Below are positions 25,426-34,471 of a stretch of 64,000 nucleotides of DNA, piece by piece. Made by a program: the position numbers and the translations under genes. Origin of the DNA: Novosphingobium sp. Leaf2 (GTDB taxonomy: Bacteria > Pseudomonadota > Alphaproteobacteria > Sphingomonadales > Sphingomonadaceae); assembly GCF_001421325.1 (NCBI RefSeq), contig NZ_LMJY01000017.1, positions 186,001 to 250,000 of the forward strand, given 5' to 3'. The notes beneath the pieces were generated by a model. That model saw only the letters and a list, made by a program, of their open reading frames with translations, was not told the origin of the DNA and searched no databases. Within the stretch, counting starts at the first letter, position 1. Each line of letters opens with the position of its first letter.

Positions 25426-26904
25426 ATGGCCGATAGCTCCAACACCCGCCTGACCATTGCCATCCTTGCCCTTGGCGGGCAGGGCGGCGGCGTGCTGGCA
25501 GACTGGATCCAGGACGTGGCGCGCGCCGAGGGCTGGCTGGCGCAGGGCACATCGGTGCCCGGTGTCGCCCAGCGCACCGGCTCCACCGTCTATTACGTCG
25601 AACTGGCCAAGGACGATGGATCGGGCCGCCTGCCGGTGATGGCGCAGATGCCGATGCCCGGCGACGTTGACGTGGTGGTGGCGTCTGAACTGATGGAGAC
25701 GGGCCGGGCCTTGCTGCGCGGCTTCTCCACTGCGGGGCGCACTACCCTGATCGGCTCCACACACCGCATCTACGCCATCGGCGAAAAGCAGGCGATGGGG
25801 GACGGGCGCGGCAACGGTGACAAGATCCTGGACGCCGCGCAGACCCGCTCGAAGCGGTTCATCGGCTTTGACATGGAAGCGGCGACCGAGCGCGCCGGCA
25901 GCGTGATCAGCGCCACCATGTTCGGCGCACTGGCCGGTAGCGGGGCCCTGCCGTTTCCGACCGAGACGTTCCGCAAGGCGATCGAGCACAGCGGCATCGC
26001 GGTTCCCAGCAACCTCAAAGGCTTTGCGGAAGGCTTTGCGTGCGCCCAGCAGACCGCCGTCACCAAGCCGGTCGAGGCCGTCCATGCCGTGCCGGTGCCT
26101 ACCACTGCGCGCGGGCGCGAACTGGCGCAGCGTATCGCCGCCGCCCTGCCGCAGCCCGCCCATGTCCACGCCCTGCATGGGGTAGCGCGGCTGATGGATT
26201 ATCAGGACGGCGATTACGCCGCGCTGTATCTCGATCGGCTTGAAACCGTGGCCGCGCTCGATGCCGCGCCTTTCGACCTGACTGTAGAGGCGGCCCGTCA
26301 TCTGGCCTTGTGGATGAGCTACGAGGACACCATCCGCGTGGCCGATCTCAAGACCCGCACCGCCCGCATCGATCGCGTGCGCGGCGAAGTGAAGGCGCAG
26401 GATGATCAGATCCTGTCCATCACCGAATTCATGCACCCGCGCCTGCGCGAAGTGTGTGAGACGCTGCCGGCCGGGATCGGTAGCCGGATCCTGGCCAGCC
26501 CCGGCCTGACGCGGCAACTGGGCCGCTTCTTCACCAAGGGGCGCCATGTGGAAACCACCGGCCTGCGCTGGTTTCTGGCGCTGCGCATGCTGGCCAGAAT
26601 GCGCGCCCTGCGCCGCCGTTCGCTGCGCTATAGCGAGGAGCAGGCGCGCATCGAAACCTGGCTCGACCTTGTCCGCGCCGAAGCGCTGCGCGACCGCGCG
26701 GTGGCGCTGGAACTGGTCAAGTGCCAGCGTCTCATCAAAGGCTATGGCGACACGTTCGAACGCGGTTTGGCGAATTACGAGCGGATCGCCGCCGCGCATC
26801 GCCAGCAAACGCTCCCAGCCAGCCGGATTGCCGCGTTGCGCGATCTGGCGCTGGCCGACGACAAGTCTGCCGCCCTCGACGCGGCTCTGGCAAAGACGGG
26901 CTGA
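25426..26904 (+). CDS. iorB: Indolepyruvate oxidoreductase beta subunit family, long form with C-terminal extension
   Basis: This 492-residue protein begins with the gamma-domain signature ILALGGQGGGVLADWI, and residues 1 to about 200 match the classical IorB. The remaining 290 residues are an Arg-rich, mostly helical extension found in the long beta-family proteins of proteobacteria (DUF6537-type). It partners the alpha subunit encoded upstream. The long form suggests an aerobic, possibly NAD- or flavin-linked, variant rather than the archaeal ferredoxin enzyme. Confidence 0.82.
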   Translation: MADSSNTRLTIAILALGGQGGGVLADWIQDVARAEGWLAQGTSVPGVAQRTGSTVYYVELAKDDGSGRLPVMAQMPMPGDVDVVVASELMETGRALLRGFSTAGRTTLIGSTHRIYAIGEKQAMGDGRGNGDKILDAAQTRSKRFIGFDMEAATERAGSVISATMFGALAGSGALPFPTETFRKAIEHSGIAVPSNLKGFAEGFACAQQTAVTKPVEAVHAVPVPTTARGRELAQRIAAALPQPAHVHALHGVARLMDYQDGDYAALYLDRLETVAALDAAPFDLTVEAARHLALWMSYEDTIRVADLKTRTARIDRVRGEVKAQDDQILSITEFMHPRLREVCETLPAGIGSRILASPGLTRQLGRFFTKGRHVETTGLRWFLALRMLARMRALRRRSLRYSEEQARIETWLDLVRAEALRDRAVALELVKCQRLIKGYGDTFERGLANYERIAAAHRQQTLPASRIAALRDLALADDKSAALDAALAKTG

Positions 26905-27129
26905 GCAGCCGCTCGCTAGGCGTCCACGCCGCCTAACCTCTTTGGCCCGCCGCTGGTCCGGTACGGCCCGATCACGGCGCAAGCTAATGACAAACCCGGG
27001 GCCCGGGCCCAAGCGGCGTCTGTGTTCCCGCGCTTGAGAAGCTGCCTGATTTGCATGATATAGGCGCATGATGGACAAAGGTTGCGCGGATGCAGGATGA
27101 GCATTCACGTAAGTCTTGCGGAGTTTACC

Positions 27130-28776
27130 ATGAGCACGATCGACCCGCGCGAACATCAGCGATTTCCGGTCCTGGATGCCGTACAGGTAGCAACCGCGCG
27201 CCGCTTTGCCAGCGGGCCGGAGGTGCACTTCGCACCGGGGCAGACGCTGTATGCGATTGGTGACAGGCATGCGCCCGCGTGGCTGGTGCTGGCAGGGTCG
27301 ATAGAAGTGCTGCGGCGCGACGGATTGAGCCACGAAGCGCTCATTACCGTTCACCGCGTCGGTCAGTTCTCCGGCGAAGTGAACCAGCTTGCCGGGCGCG
27401 CCTCGATAGCGGCCGGCCGGGCGGGGCCGGATGGCTGCACCGCCTTGCCGTTCGATGCCGCCCATTTGCGCGCGCTGATGGTCGGGTCCGCGGACATCGG
27501 CGAAGTGGTGATGCGCGCGCTGATCCTGCGCCGCGTCAGCCTGATCGAGGAAGGCGGCGCCGGCACGATCCTGATCGGCATCCCGGGCAGCCCCGATGTC
27601 GTGCGGCTGCAGGGCTTCCTGAGCCGTGGCGGGCTGCCGAACCTGGTCCTCGATGTCCGCTCCGACGAAGAAGGCAAGGCGCTGGTCGAGCGTACCGGCG
27701 TTCTGACAGAAGACCTGCCGCTGGTGGTGTGCCCCAGCGGGCCGGTGCTCAAACGCCCCAGCAACGAGGAACTCGCCGCGTGCCTTGGCATCCTGCCCCA
27801 CATCGATCCTGACCGGCTTTACGACGTTGCGGTCGTCGGCGCAGGCCCGGCGGGTCTGGCCACAGCGGTCTATGCGGCAAGCGAGGGGCTCTCCGTCATC
27901 GTCCTCGATTCCCGCGCGATGGGTGGCCAGGCAGGCGCGTCGGCCAGGATCGAGAATTACCTGGGTTTTCCAACCGGCATTTCCGGACAGGCGCTGGCGG
28001 GTCGCGCGTTCAACCAGGCGTTGAAGTTCGGTGCCGAGATCGCAATCCCCGTTGCTGTCGAGCGGATGGAATGTGATGGCGGCCCACTGACCCTGGTCTT
28101 TGCGAAGGACCGGCGCATCACGGCGCGCACGGTCGTCATCGCCTCGGGCGCGCGCTATCGCCGTCCCGACGTGCCCCGGCTGGCGGAGTTCGAAGGCGCC
28201 GGGATAGCCTACTGGGCATCGCCGATCGAGGCGCGCATGTGCGCAGGCGAAGAGGTCGTGCTCGTTGGCGGCGGCAACTCTGCCGGTCAGGCGGTGGTAT
28301 TCCTCGCCCCGCAGGTCAAGAAACTGCATCTCGTCGTGCGCCGCGATCTTGGTGAAACGATGTCGCGCTATCTCATCGACCGCATCGCCGCCCTGCCCAA
28401 TGTCGAAGTGCATGTGGGGGTTGAAATCGAGAGCCTGGAAGGGGACCGCGCGAACGGTCTTTCGGCGGTGAATTTTCGGAACCGGATGGATGGTTCGTCC
28501 TATCGCCGGGCGCTGCGGCATATGTTCCTGTTCATCGGCGCCGATCCCAATGCCGATTGGGTGCAGGGGTGCGTGGACACGGATGCCAAGGGCTTTGTCA
28601 TCACCGGTACCGGGGCGCTGCCCCTGGAAACGAGCATGCGCGGCGTCTTTGCGATCGGAGACGTGCGCGCAGGTTCCACCAAGCGTGTCGCCGCCGCGGT
28701 TGGCGAAGGTGCTGCGGTTGTCGCGCAGATACATAGCCTGCTGGCAGAGCGAGCGATGAAGGAGGCGCAAGAATGA
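27130..28776 (+). CDS. Cyclic-nucleotide-binding-like / thioredoxin-reductase-like fusion
   Basis: This 548-residue protein has three parts. A cNMP-binding beta roll (about 15-135, FAPGQTLYAIGD ... LAGSIEVLRRDGLS) is followed by a thioredoxin-like alpha/beta segment (about 150-225) and a thioredoxin-reductase flavoprotein domain (VAVVGAGPAGLATAVYAA ... VLVGGGNSAGQA ... VFAIGDVRAGSTKRVAAAVGEG). The CxxC disulphide normally found between the FAD and NADPH motifs is absent (WASPIEAR lies there), so it cannot act as a standard thioredoxin reductase. I chose the ATG at 27130 because GCGGAG lies 6 nt upstream. The zinc-finger gene overlaps its stop by 4 nt, so the two proteins probably act together. 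Confidence 0.85.
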   Translation: MSTIDPREHQRFPVLDAVQVATARRFASGPEVHFAPGQTLYAIGDRHAPAWLVLAGSIEVLRRDGLSHEALITVHRVGQFSGEVNQLAGRASIAAGRAGPDGCTALPFDAAHLRALMVGSADIGEVVMRALILRRVSLIEEGGAGTILIGIPGSPDVVRLQGFLSRGGLPNLVLDVRSDEEGKALVERTGVLTEDLPLVVCPSGPVLKRPSNEELAACLGILPHIDPDRLYDVAVVGAGPAGLATAVYAASEGLSVIVLDSRAMGGQAGASARIENYLGFPTGISGQALAGRAFNQALKFGAEIAIPVAVERMECDGGPLTLVFAKDRRITARTVVIASGARYRRPDVPRLAEFEGAGIAYWASPIEARMCAGEEVVLVGGGNSAGQAVVFLAPQVKKLHLVVRRDLGETMSRYLIDRIAALPNVEVHVGVEIESLEGDRANGLSAVNFRNRMDGSSYRRALRHMFLFIGADPNADWVQGCVDTDAKGFVITGTGALPLETSMRGVFAIGDVRAGSTKRVAAAVGEGAAVVAQIHSLLAERAMKEAQE

Positions 28777-29072
28777 CCTGTTCCCATCTCAGCACGATAG
28801 ACGATGTCAGCCCCAGCGCGCGCGGGTGCGAGGAATGCCTGGAGATCGGCAGCGAATGGGTGCATCTGCGCTTGTGCCGGGAATGCGGGCATGTCGGCTG
28901 TTGCGACCAGTCGCCACATCGCCACGCACAGGCCCATTTCAACGCCACCCGTCATCCCATCATCGAAGGCTATGATCCGCCCGAAGGCTGGGGCTGGTGC
29001 TACATCGACGACGAGGAGGTGGACCTTCCCGACCAGACGCCGCAGGACGGGCCGATTCCGCGTTTCTTTTGA
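28773..29072 (+). CDS. UBP-type zinc-finger protein
   Basis: This 99-residue protein has the ZnF-UBP ligands C3/H5, CEEC, LCRECGHVGCCD, HRHAQAH and H near the end of the fold. In eukaryotes this domain reads the free C-terminus of ubiquitin. Bacterial versions are short, stand-alone, and usually sit beside cNMP-binding thioredoxin-reductase-like proteins, as here. Function is unknown; binding a free GG-like or other carboxyl terminus is the family-based guess. Confidence 0.88.
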   Translation: MTCSHLSTIDDVSPSARGCEECLEIGSEWVHLRLCRECGHVGCCDQSPHRHAQAHFNATRHPIIEGYDPPEGWGWCYIDDEEVDLPDQTPQDGPIPRFF

Positions 29073-29082
29073 CGACAGGAAC

Positions 29083-29107
29083 GCAGGGCGGAAATGATCC
29101 GCCCTGC
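29083..29107. terminator. Perfect 10-bp hairpin between convergent genes
   Basis: GCAGGGCGGA and TCCGCCCTGC pair around AATGA. The hairpin begins 10 nt after the zinc-finger stop. No T-run follows on either strand, so termination strength is uncertain. Confidence 0.5.
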
Positions 29108-29219
29108 CGCGCCGTCGCAGCGCGCCTGGACCGGTTGCGGACGGAGGCGATCAACACATCACCAATTCAAAGCCGACTGTCGCGAACGTCCCGGTCGCGG
29201 CACATTTTCTTTACGATCA

Positions 29220-31457
29220 TCAACCCTGTTTACGGGAGGAAAGATCGACGATTTCTGGCGAGCAACAGGACGAAAGGTCTGCGAAGACTACAGGATCCAG
29301 CGGGTAACTGAAGAGATATCCTTGCATGAGGTCGCATCCGATGCCCTGCAACTTGGTTGCCTGCGCGATAGTCTCGACCCCCTCTACGATACAGGCCAGT
29401 CCAAGCGAATTGCAAAGACCGACCACGGCGTGGACGATGGACATGCTGTAGGCATTATCGAGATCCCAGGCGAAGCTGCGATCGATCTTGACCTTGTCCA
29501 GTGGCAAGCGGTGGAGATTGCTGAGGCTGGAGTATCCCGTGCCGAAATCATCGAGCGCGATCTCCAAGCCCATTGCCCGAAACCGGGCGAGCGCATCGAT
29601 CGCAGCGTCAAGGTTTCGCATCACCGCTGTCTCGGTCACTTCGATACACAGGCGACGGTGATCGACCCGCGAGCGGCCGACCATGTCGAGAAGGGCATTT
29701 ACGGTCTCAGCGCAGTGCAGATCGCACGCGGACACGTTCACGGCAAGGGTTCGGTCAGCCGGCAGAACGTCCAGCAGTTCCAGCGCGCTACGCATCGCGT
29801 TGCGCGTCAGCTTATGAATCAGGGTGCTGCGTTCCGCTATTTCGACGAACCGCTGTGGTTCAACGACGCCAAGTCGCGCACTCGTCCAGCGCGCCAGAAG
29901 TTCCCCGCCGACGATCGCGCCGGTTCGCATCGAAACGATGGGCTGCACGTCAAATCGCAACTCGCTTTCGAGTTCGCACGATTGCAGCTCTGCCTCGATG
30001 ATGTGATCGTCGGTTACCCGCCGTTCGAGTTGCGGGCTGAATTGGACAGCCTGGCCAGGCTTCTCACGTTTTGCATGGTACAGCGCATGGTCCGCACGTT
30101 TGGCAAGTTCCGTCGGGCTCAGTTGCGCATCGCTATAAGCGGCAAGCCCGATTGAGGCCCCCACACTGACCTGCCGGTCGCAAATCCGCATAGGGGCTGC
30201 CACGACCGCGCACATCGTCTCGGCGAGCCGCAATGCTGCTTCTGCATCGAGGCGGACGATCATGCCGAACTCGTCCCCGCCGATGCGATAGAGCGTGGCA
30301 TCAGGCCCTGCGGTGTCGCGAAGCAACCGGGCGACCTCAACGAGCAGGCGATCCCCGACCGGGTGGCCAAACGTATCGTTCACCGGCTTGAAGCGATCCA
30401 GGTCAACCAACCCCACGGTCATCGCATTGAGGGTAGCAGGCGTGGCCGCACTCTCCAGATCGGCGTAGAACCGTCGCCGGTTATACAGGCCCGTCAGACC
30501 GTCGCTGTCAGCGAGCAAGCGCGCCTCGCGTTCATGCCGGCCAGCCTCCGCCGCGGTTTGGGAGTGAGCGGTAATTTCGCGACTGAGACTGCGCACCCGG
30601 CGCGCGATCATTGCTGCCACCGCCAGGAACAAGGCGATGCACAAGCCGATCATCGGCAGTAATTCACGCAACGCCAAAGAGCCCGGCGCAAGGCGTTTCC
30701 AGGCGATCGTGCCGATCAGCCCGCCTGACCAGTCCCGAACGTCGGTCGAGGCTTCGTCAGGCGAGACAGCGCCGTTGGCGAGCCATCGAAGATCCTGCAG
30801 GCCGAAGCCTTTTTCCCATTCGTCCAGCACGGTATGGTCGAGCAAACGGATGTCGACGAAGATGCGATAGGAGGACCTGTCCAGGGTAGCAGGGCCTTTT
30901 TCCCGCACGATGGGTGAAAACGCAATCAAAGCCGGCGTTTTGCCGACCTTCCCGATCAGTACGACTGCGTCACGCCGCCGCCTTACGGCCGCTTCGTTTT
31001 CGGGCACGCTGGCCAGCAAAGCGGCCAGCGTTCGCGACCCGATCAATTGGTCAAGCGGGGGCTCGCGCCCGCCCGGAAGATGCGCGTACAACGTGCGTCC
31101 GTGTGCATCGATGACATAGCTAAGCCCAATGGGAGTTCCCCATTGGGACTCTATCCACGGATCCTGCATGGAGCCGTAAGCGTGCGCGAACGCATCGTCC
31201 CAGTGTGCATTGATGTATGCTTCGTTGCTTATACGGGATCGCTCGCGATCGATGGCCCCAGCTATTGCAACCGCCGCCAGACGATCGGCATTTGTATTGG
31301 CATGCGAAACAAGAAAACTTACGATGAGTCCTGAGGTAAGTACTGATAGAAAGACTAACACGGTCAGCAAGGCAGTGTTGGACATGCTTCCGGCTCGCGA
31401 TACGCGTAGCGCGCCGCGATATACTTTCTTAAGCGCAGCGTAGAAATTTGCCATCAT
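29220..31457 (-). CDS. Membrane GGDEF-EAL protein with CHASE4-like sensor
   Basis: This 745-residue cyclic-di-GMP enzyme has one N-terminal helix (about 25-48), a periplasmic CHASE4-like domain (DDAFAHAYGS...), a second helix (about 265-290), GGDEF and EAL. The GGDEF active site is intact (RIGGDEFG). The EAL domain has ELLARW in place of EALxR, but keeps NVSA, EVTETA, LDDFGTGYSSL, KIDRSF and VEGVET, so phosphodiesterase activity is plausible. It likely switches c-di-GMP according to a periplasmic signal. I chose the double ATG at 31457; the frame upstream to 31688 is not supported. Confidence 0.9.
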   Translation of the reverse strand: MMANFYAALKKVYRGALRVSRAGSMSNTALLTVLVFLSVLTSGLIVSFLVSHANTNADRLAAVAIAGAIDRERSRISNEAYINAHWDDAFAHAYGSMQDPWIESQWGTPIGLSYVIDAHGRTLYAHLPGGREPPLDQLIGSRTLAALLASVPENEAAVRRRRDAVVLIGKVGKTPALIAFSPIVREKGPATLDRSSYRIFVDIRLLDHTVLDEWEKGFGLQDLRWLANGAVSPDEASTDVRDWSGGLIGTIAWKRLAPGSLALRELLPMIGLCIALFLAVAAMIARRVRSLSREITAHSQTAAEAGRHEREARLLADSDGLTGLYNRRRFYADLESAATPATLNAMTVGLVDLDRFKPVNDTFGHPVGDRLLVEVARLLRDTAGPDATLYRIGGDEFGMIVRLDAEAALRLAETMCAVVAAPMRICDRQVSVGASIGLAAYSDAQLSPTELAKRADHALYHAKREKPGQAVQFSPQLERRVTDDHIIEAELQSCELESELRFDVQPIVSMRTGAIVGGELLARWTSARLGVVEPQRFVEIAERSTLIHKLTRNAMRSALELLDVLPADRTLAVNVSACDLHCAETVNALLDMVGRSRVDHRRLCIEVTETAVMRNLDAAIDALARFRAMGLEIALDDFGTGYSSLSNLHRLPLDKVKIDRSFAWDLDNAYSMSIVHAVVGLCNSLGLACIVEGVETIAQATKLQGIGCDLMQGYLFSYPLDPVVFADLSSCCSPEIVDLSSRKQG

Positions 31458-31818
31458 CCTATATTGGGCGAAGCGGATTAAGGGCGAGTAAATTGTTTTC
31501 GCCGAATTGCAGGCGTAATATGACCTCCAGAAAAACGCGATGATTTCGAGAGCGCCTACTGTCGTCCGGCAAGTCGGCAGGTGTTTGATCGATCCGCCTG
31601 GGGCCGCCAGCGTGGCGCTGGCGACAGGCGGCAAGGAATTGCATCTGAGCGTCGATCTTGTCCCGCCGGTCGCTATCGTGCAGAGCAACAGAGTTGCGTA
31701 AGGATACGAGCGTGTTTCAGAGTGCCAACGCGTGGACCAGACCGCGGAGGCCGGCGCCAGCGCCGGTCAGGCAGCTGGTATGCGGCGCTTTCGCCATCAA
31801 CACCGTGAGCCGATTTTG
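31458..31818. other. Divergent intergenic region, no gene seen
   Basis: This 361-bp gap lies between the GGDEF-EAL start and the hydrolase start. It is AT-richer near 31440-31520 (likely GGDEF-EAL promoter) and has a GC-rich inverted repeat GGCGCCAGCGCC near 31754-31765. No coding frame with family-like sequence was found. Confidence 0.5.
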
Positions 31819-32535
31819 ATGAACGAAGCTGAACGCAAAACCCTGTATCTGGTCCCCGGTTTGCTGTGCGATGACGTTGTATGGGCGCATCAGACCGCAG
31901 CGCTGGCCCGGTACTGCGATGTTCGTATTCCGGACCTGACCGCCTGTGCGCGCATATCCGACATGGCGGCAGGGATTTTGGCCGGCGCTCCGCCGCGCTT
32001 CGCGGTTGCCGGGCATTCCATGGGCGCGCGTGTTGCGCTGGAGATGTTCGCGCAGGCCCCCGAGCGGATCGAGCGCATTGCGCTGCTGGATACCGGCGTG
32101 CATCCGCCCGCGCCCAATGAGGCGACCACGCGCGCCGCGATGCTGGACATCAGCGCCAGCCGGGGCATGCGCGCTCTTGCCGATCATTGGTTGCCGCCGA
32201 TGGTGGCGGAAGGGGCCTTCGATCGCGATCCGGCGTTGCGTGCGACGCTGTATGCCATGGTCGAACGCATGTCGCCCGCGATTCACCGCAACCAGATCAA
32301 TGCCCTTCTCCACCGACCCGATGCCCGACCGCTGTTACAGACGATCACATGCCCCACACTGGTAGGTGTTGGTGAACATGATCGATGGAGCCCGCCCGAA
32401 CAGCATCATGCGATAGCTGCGGCCATTGCGCACGCCCGCTATGTTCTGTTTCCCGATTGCGGGCATATGGCCCCGATGGAAAATCCCGAAGCGGTGACCG
32501 ATGCGCTTGTTGCATGGATGCATGCCAAGGCATGA
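31819..32535 (+). CDS. Alpha/beta-fold hydrolase
   Basis: This 238-residue serine hydrolase has the oxyanion region VPGLLCDD, the nucleophile elbow GHSMG (near residue 70), an acid in VGVGEHDRWSPP and the catalytic histidine in CGHMAPME. I chose the ATG at 31819 because the fold begins directly; the open frame further upstream is non-homologous. It may be an esterase, lactonase or carbon-carbon hydrolase. Its neighbours do not fix the substrate. Confidence 0.85.
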   Translation: MNEAERKTLYLVPGLLCDDVVWAHQTAALARYCDVRIPDLTACARISDMAAGILAGAPPRFAVAGHSMGARVALEMFAQAPERIERIALLDTGVHPPAPNEATTRAAMLDISASRGMRALADHWLPPMVAEGAFDRDPALRATLYAMVERMSPAIHRNQINALLHRPDARPLLQTITCPTLVGVGEHDRWSPPEQHHAIAAAIAHARYVLFPDCGHMAPMENPEAVTDALVAWMHAKA

Positions 32536-32555
32536 TGCGGTCGATACGCTGTCCG

Positions 32556-33290
32556 TTATCCTGCCGGTCGGCTGGCTGAGATCCGCTCAAACACCTTTTC
32601 TCCCCTGACCGCCGCCCAGGCATGCTCGCGCATCAACCGCTCGGCCGCATCGTCATCACGCCGCGCGATTGCATCGACCACGTTGCAATGATCGCGATGC
32701 GCGCTGAGCAGGTGTTCATATTCCGAAGGGCGATCGCTCCAATCCAGCGCCAGGGCGGCGGCTGAGGCGAAGGGCAGTTGATTGTTGCGCGTCAGCGCTG
32801 CGCCGATGGAAGGGTTGCCGCTCGCGTCGACCAGCAGGGCGTGAAACGCCAGATTGTAAGTGTAGAAAAGGTCGAGCGCACCATTGCCGAATGCACCGTC
32901 GGCAAATATCGCTTCGCCTTGTGAAAGGCAGGTCCTGAATTCACGTTCCTCGCTGGCTGTCAGGCCGCGCCTGGCCAGACGATGGGCGGCAAGCCCTTCG
33001 AGCACGCCGCGCACTTCGATCGCGCCATGTATTTCGGAAGCGGTGATCGCCCGGGCCGCATAGCCGCGCGCGCCCAGCCTGACCACTAGGCCCTCGGTCT
33101 CCAGCGTGCGCAACGCAGTACGCACAGGCATGCGCGACACCCCCAGCGCCTCGGCTGTCGCCACTTCGCCGATCCGTTCGCCCGGCTTTAACCGTCCTTC
33201 GGCAATCATCCGGCGTAGCGAGATGATGACGTACTGGCCGGGCTTGATGCGCGTCTTCGTGGGGTGATCAGCAGGTGCGTGTTCGTCCAT
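32556..33290 (-). CDS. GntR-family regulator (FadR-like, FCD domain)
   Basis: This 244-residue protein has an N-terminal winged helix (GERIGEVATAEALGVSRMPVRTALRTLETEGLVV) and an all-helical FCD effector domain (about 90-235, with the metal-binding style D/H pattern in FYTYNLAFHALL and HRDHCNVVDAI). It is encoded 31 nt after the Rieske oxygenase gene on the same strand. The oxygenase promoter contains a perfect 11-bp inverted repeat, so the protein probably represses the pair until an aromatic acid or its product binds. Confidence 0.9.
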   Translation of the reverse strand: MDEHAPADHPTKTRIKPGQYVIISLRRMIAEGRLKPGERIGEVATAEALGVSRMPVRTALRTLETEGLVVRLGARGYAARAITASEIHGAIEVRGVLEGLAAHRLARRGLTASEEREFRTCLSQGEAIFADGAFGNGALDLFYTYNLAFHALLVDASGNPSIGAALTRNNQLPFASAAALALDWSDRPSEYEHLLSAHRDHCNVVDAIARRDDDAAERLMREHAWAAVRGEKVFERISASRPAG

Positions 33291-33321
33291 GAGTCGCTTT
33301 TTTGCGCGCCCGGCGATCTTG

Positions 33322-34425
33322 TCAAATGGCGGCCATATCCAGGCCGGCCCTGTCCGATGAGGCGACAGAGCCTGATTCTGCCATGATCGCCCGTTCGATC
33401 ATCATGCGCGACCGAACGCCGCCCGCGTCGATGTTCAGCTTCAGGAGCTTGCGATCCGGGTGCCGGCTGAGATTGGCCTGCTGCCGCTCCAGCATTTCCA
33501 GATCTTCGCCGAATATCTTTCCCTGGCCCTCGCGGATCGTATCGGTCAACGCGGCGTCATCCACGGCGAAGCGGCGTGCCATGCCCCAGAAATAATGATG
33601 CGACGTTTCCGTCTCCGGGGTGATGAAATCCACCACGATGCTCGATGCCTTGGCCGTGTCGTCCGCATCATAGCCACCGTGACCCTGTAACGCCACGCCG
33701 ACTTCAATCATGACATGACTTGGCAAACCGAACCGGCAGATTTGCCAGCGATCCACGCGGTCTTGATCGGGCAGGCCAGCGCCGCGCAGGGCCATCTGCC
33801 AGAACGGCGGTGCGACGACGTTGTCCATAAAGCGGCTGGTGACCACCTCATCCTCGGTCGCGCGCGTCTTGACCGGCGCTTCGTCGATCTCCTTCTGCCC
33901 GATGCTGTTCGCATGAACATAGGTTTCGTGAGTCAGATCCATCAGATTGTCGATCATCAGGCGATAATCGCAGTCGATATGATAATAGCCGCCGCCGTAG
34001 GCCCATTGCGGGCTCTCTGCCCATTCCAGATGCCGCAGCAGCGCGGCATCCGCTGCTTCCGCGTTGCCGGGCCATACCCAGATGAAGCCATACCGTTCCA
34101 TGGTTGGATAGCGGCGCGCCGGGGGAAAGCCCCCCACACGCTGGCCCGGCATACCCGAGACCTTGCCGCGACAATCAACCGCGAGGCCATGGTAACCACA
34201 GACCAGTGCCCCGTCGCGCACGAAGCCGAGCGAGAGGGGCGCCCCGCGGTGGGGACAGAAATCGTCCAGCGCGGATACTTCGCCGTTCTGCCCCCGGAAA
34301 AACACCATGCGCTCGCCGCATATGGTTCGCGCCAGCGGGCGATCTACAACTTCGTCAGCCATAAAGGCGACATACCACGCGTTGCGCGGCCATGTTTGAT
34401 CGTTAGGCACGTCACCAAGGTCCAT
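33322..34425 (-). CDS. Rieske non-heme iron oxygenase (vanillate O-demethylase VanA-like)
   Basis: This 367-residue ring-demethylating or hydroxylating oxygenase has the Rieske motif CPHRGAPL ... CGYHG (about 56-78) and the mononuclear iron motif NLMDLTHETYVH (about 155-167) with a distal aspartate. Its length and motif spacing match VanA-type O-demethylases of lignin-derived aromatics. No reductase (VanB) gene is adjacent, so electrons must come from elsewhere. I chose the ATG at 34425 (GTG at 34428 possible) with GGAG 8 nt upstream. A twin-box operator lies just outside the Shine-Dalgarno sequence. Confidence 0.88.
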   Translation of the reverse strand: MDLGDVPNDQTWPRNAWYVAFMADEVVDRPLARTICGERMVFFRGQNGEVSALDDFCPHRGAPLSLGFVRDGALVCGYHGLAVDCRGKVSGMPGQRVGGFPPARRYPTMERYGFIWVWPGNAEAADAALLRHLEWAESPQWAYGGGYYHIDCDYRLMIDNLMDLTHETYVHANSIGQKEIDEAPVKTRATEDEVVTSRFMDNVVAPPFWQMALRGAGLPDQDRVDRWQICRFGLPSHVMIEVGVALQGHGGYDADDTAKASSIVVDFITPETETSHHYFWGMARRFAVDDAALTDTIREGQGKIFGEDLEMLERQQANLSRHPDRKLLKLNIDAGGVRSRMMIERAIMAESGSVASSDRAGLDMAAI

Positions 34426-34437
34426 CACCGCTTCTCC

Positions 34438-34471
34438 ATTGGATCCATTAAGTTCAATTTATGGATCCAAT
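34438..34471. promoter_or_regulatory. GntR-type operator: perfect 11-bp inverted repeat
   Basis: ATTGGATCCAT (34438-34448) and ATGGATCCAAT (34461-34471) form a perfect inverted repeat with a 12-bp spacer. Each arm is itself a near-palindrome centred on GGATCC, and the centres are 22 bp apart, about two helical turns. It lies 13 bp upstream of the Rieske ATG, where it would overlap the transcription start and block it. Confidence 0.65.

Noticed and set aside
24805..28770. A 1321-codon open frame on the minus strand
   Set aside because: It lies antisense to three clear genes (IorA 3' end, IorB, cNMP/flavoprotein). Its composition is that of a shadow frame in high-GC DNA (rich in R, H, G, Q), with no family features.
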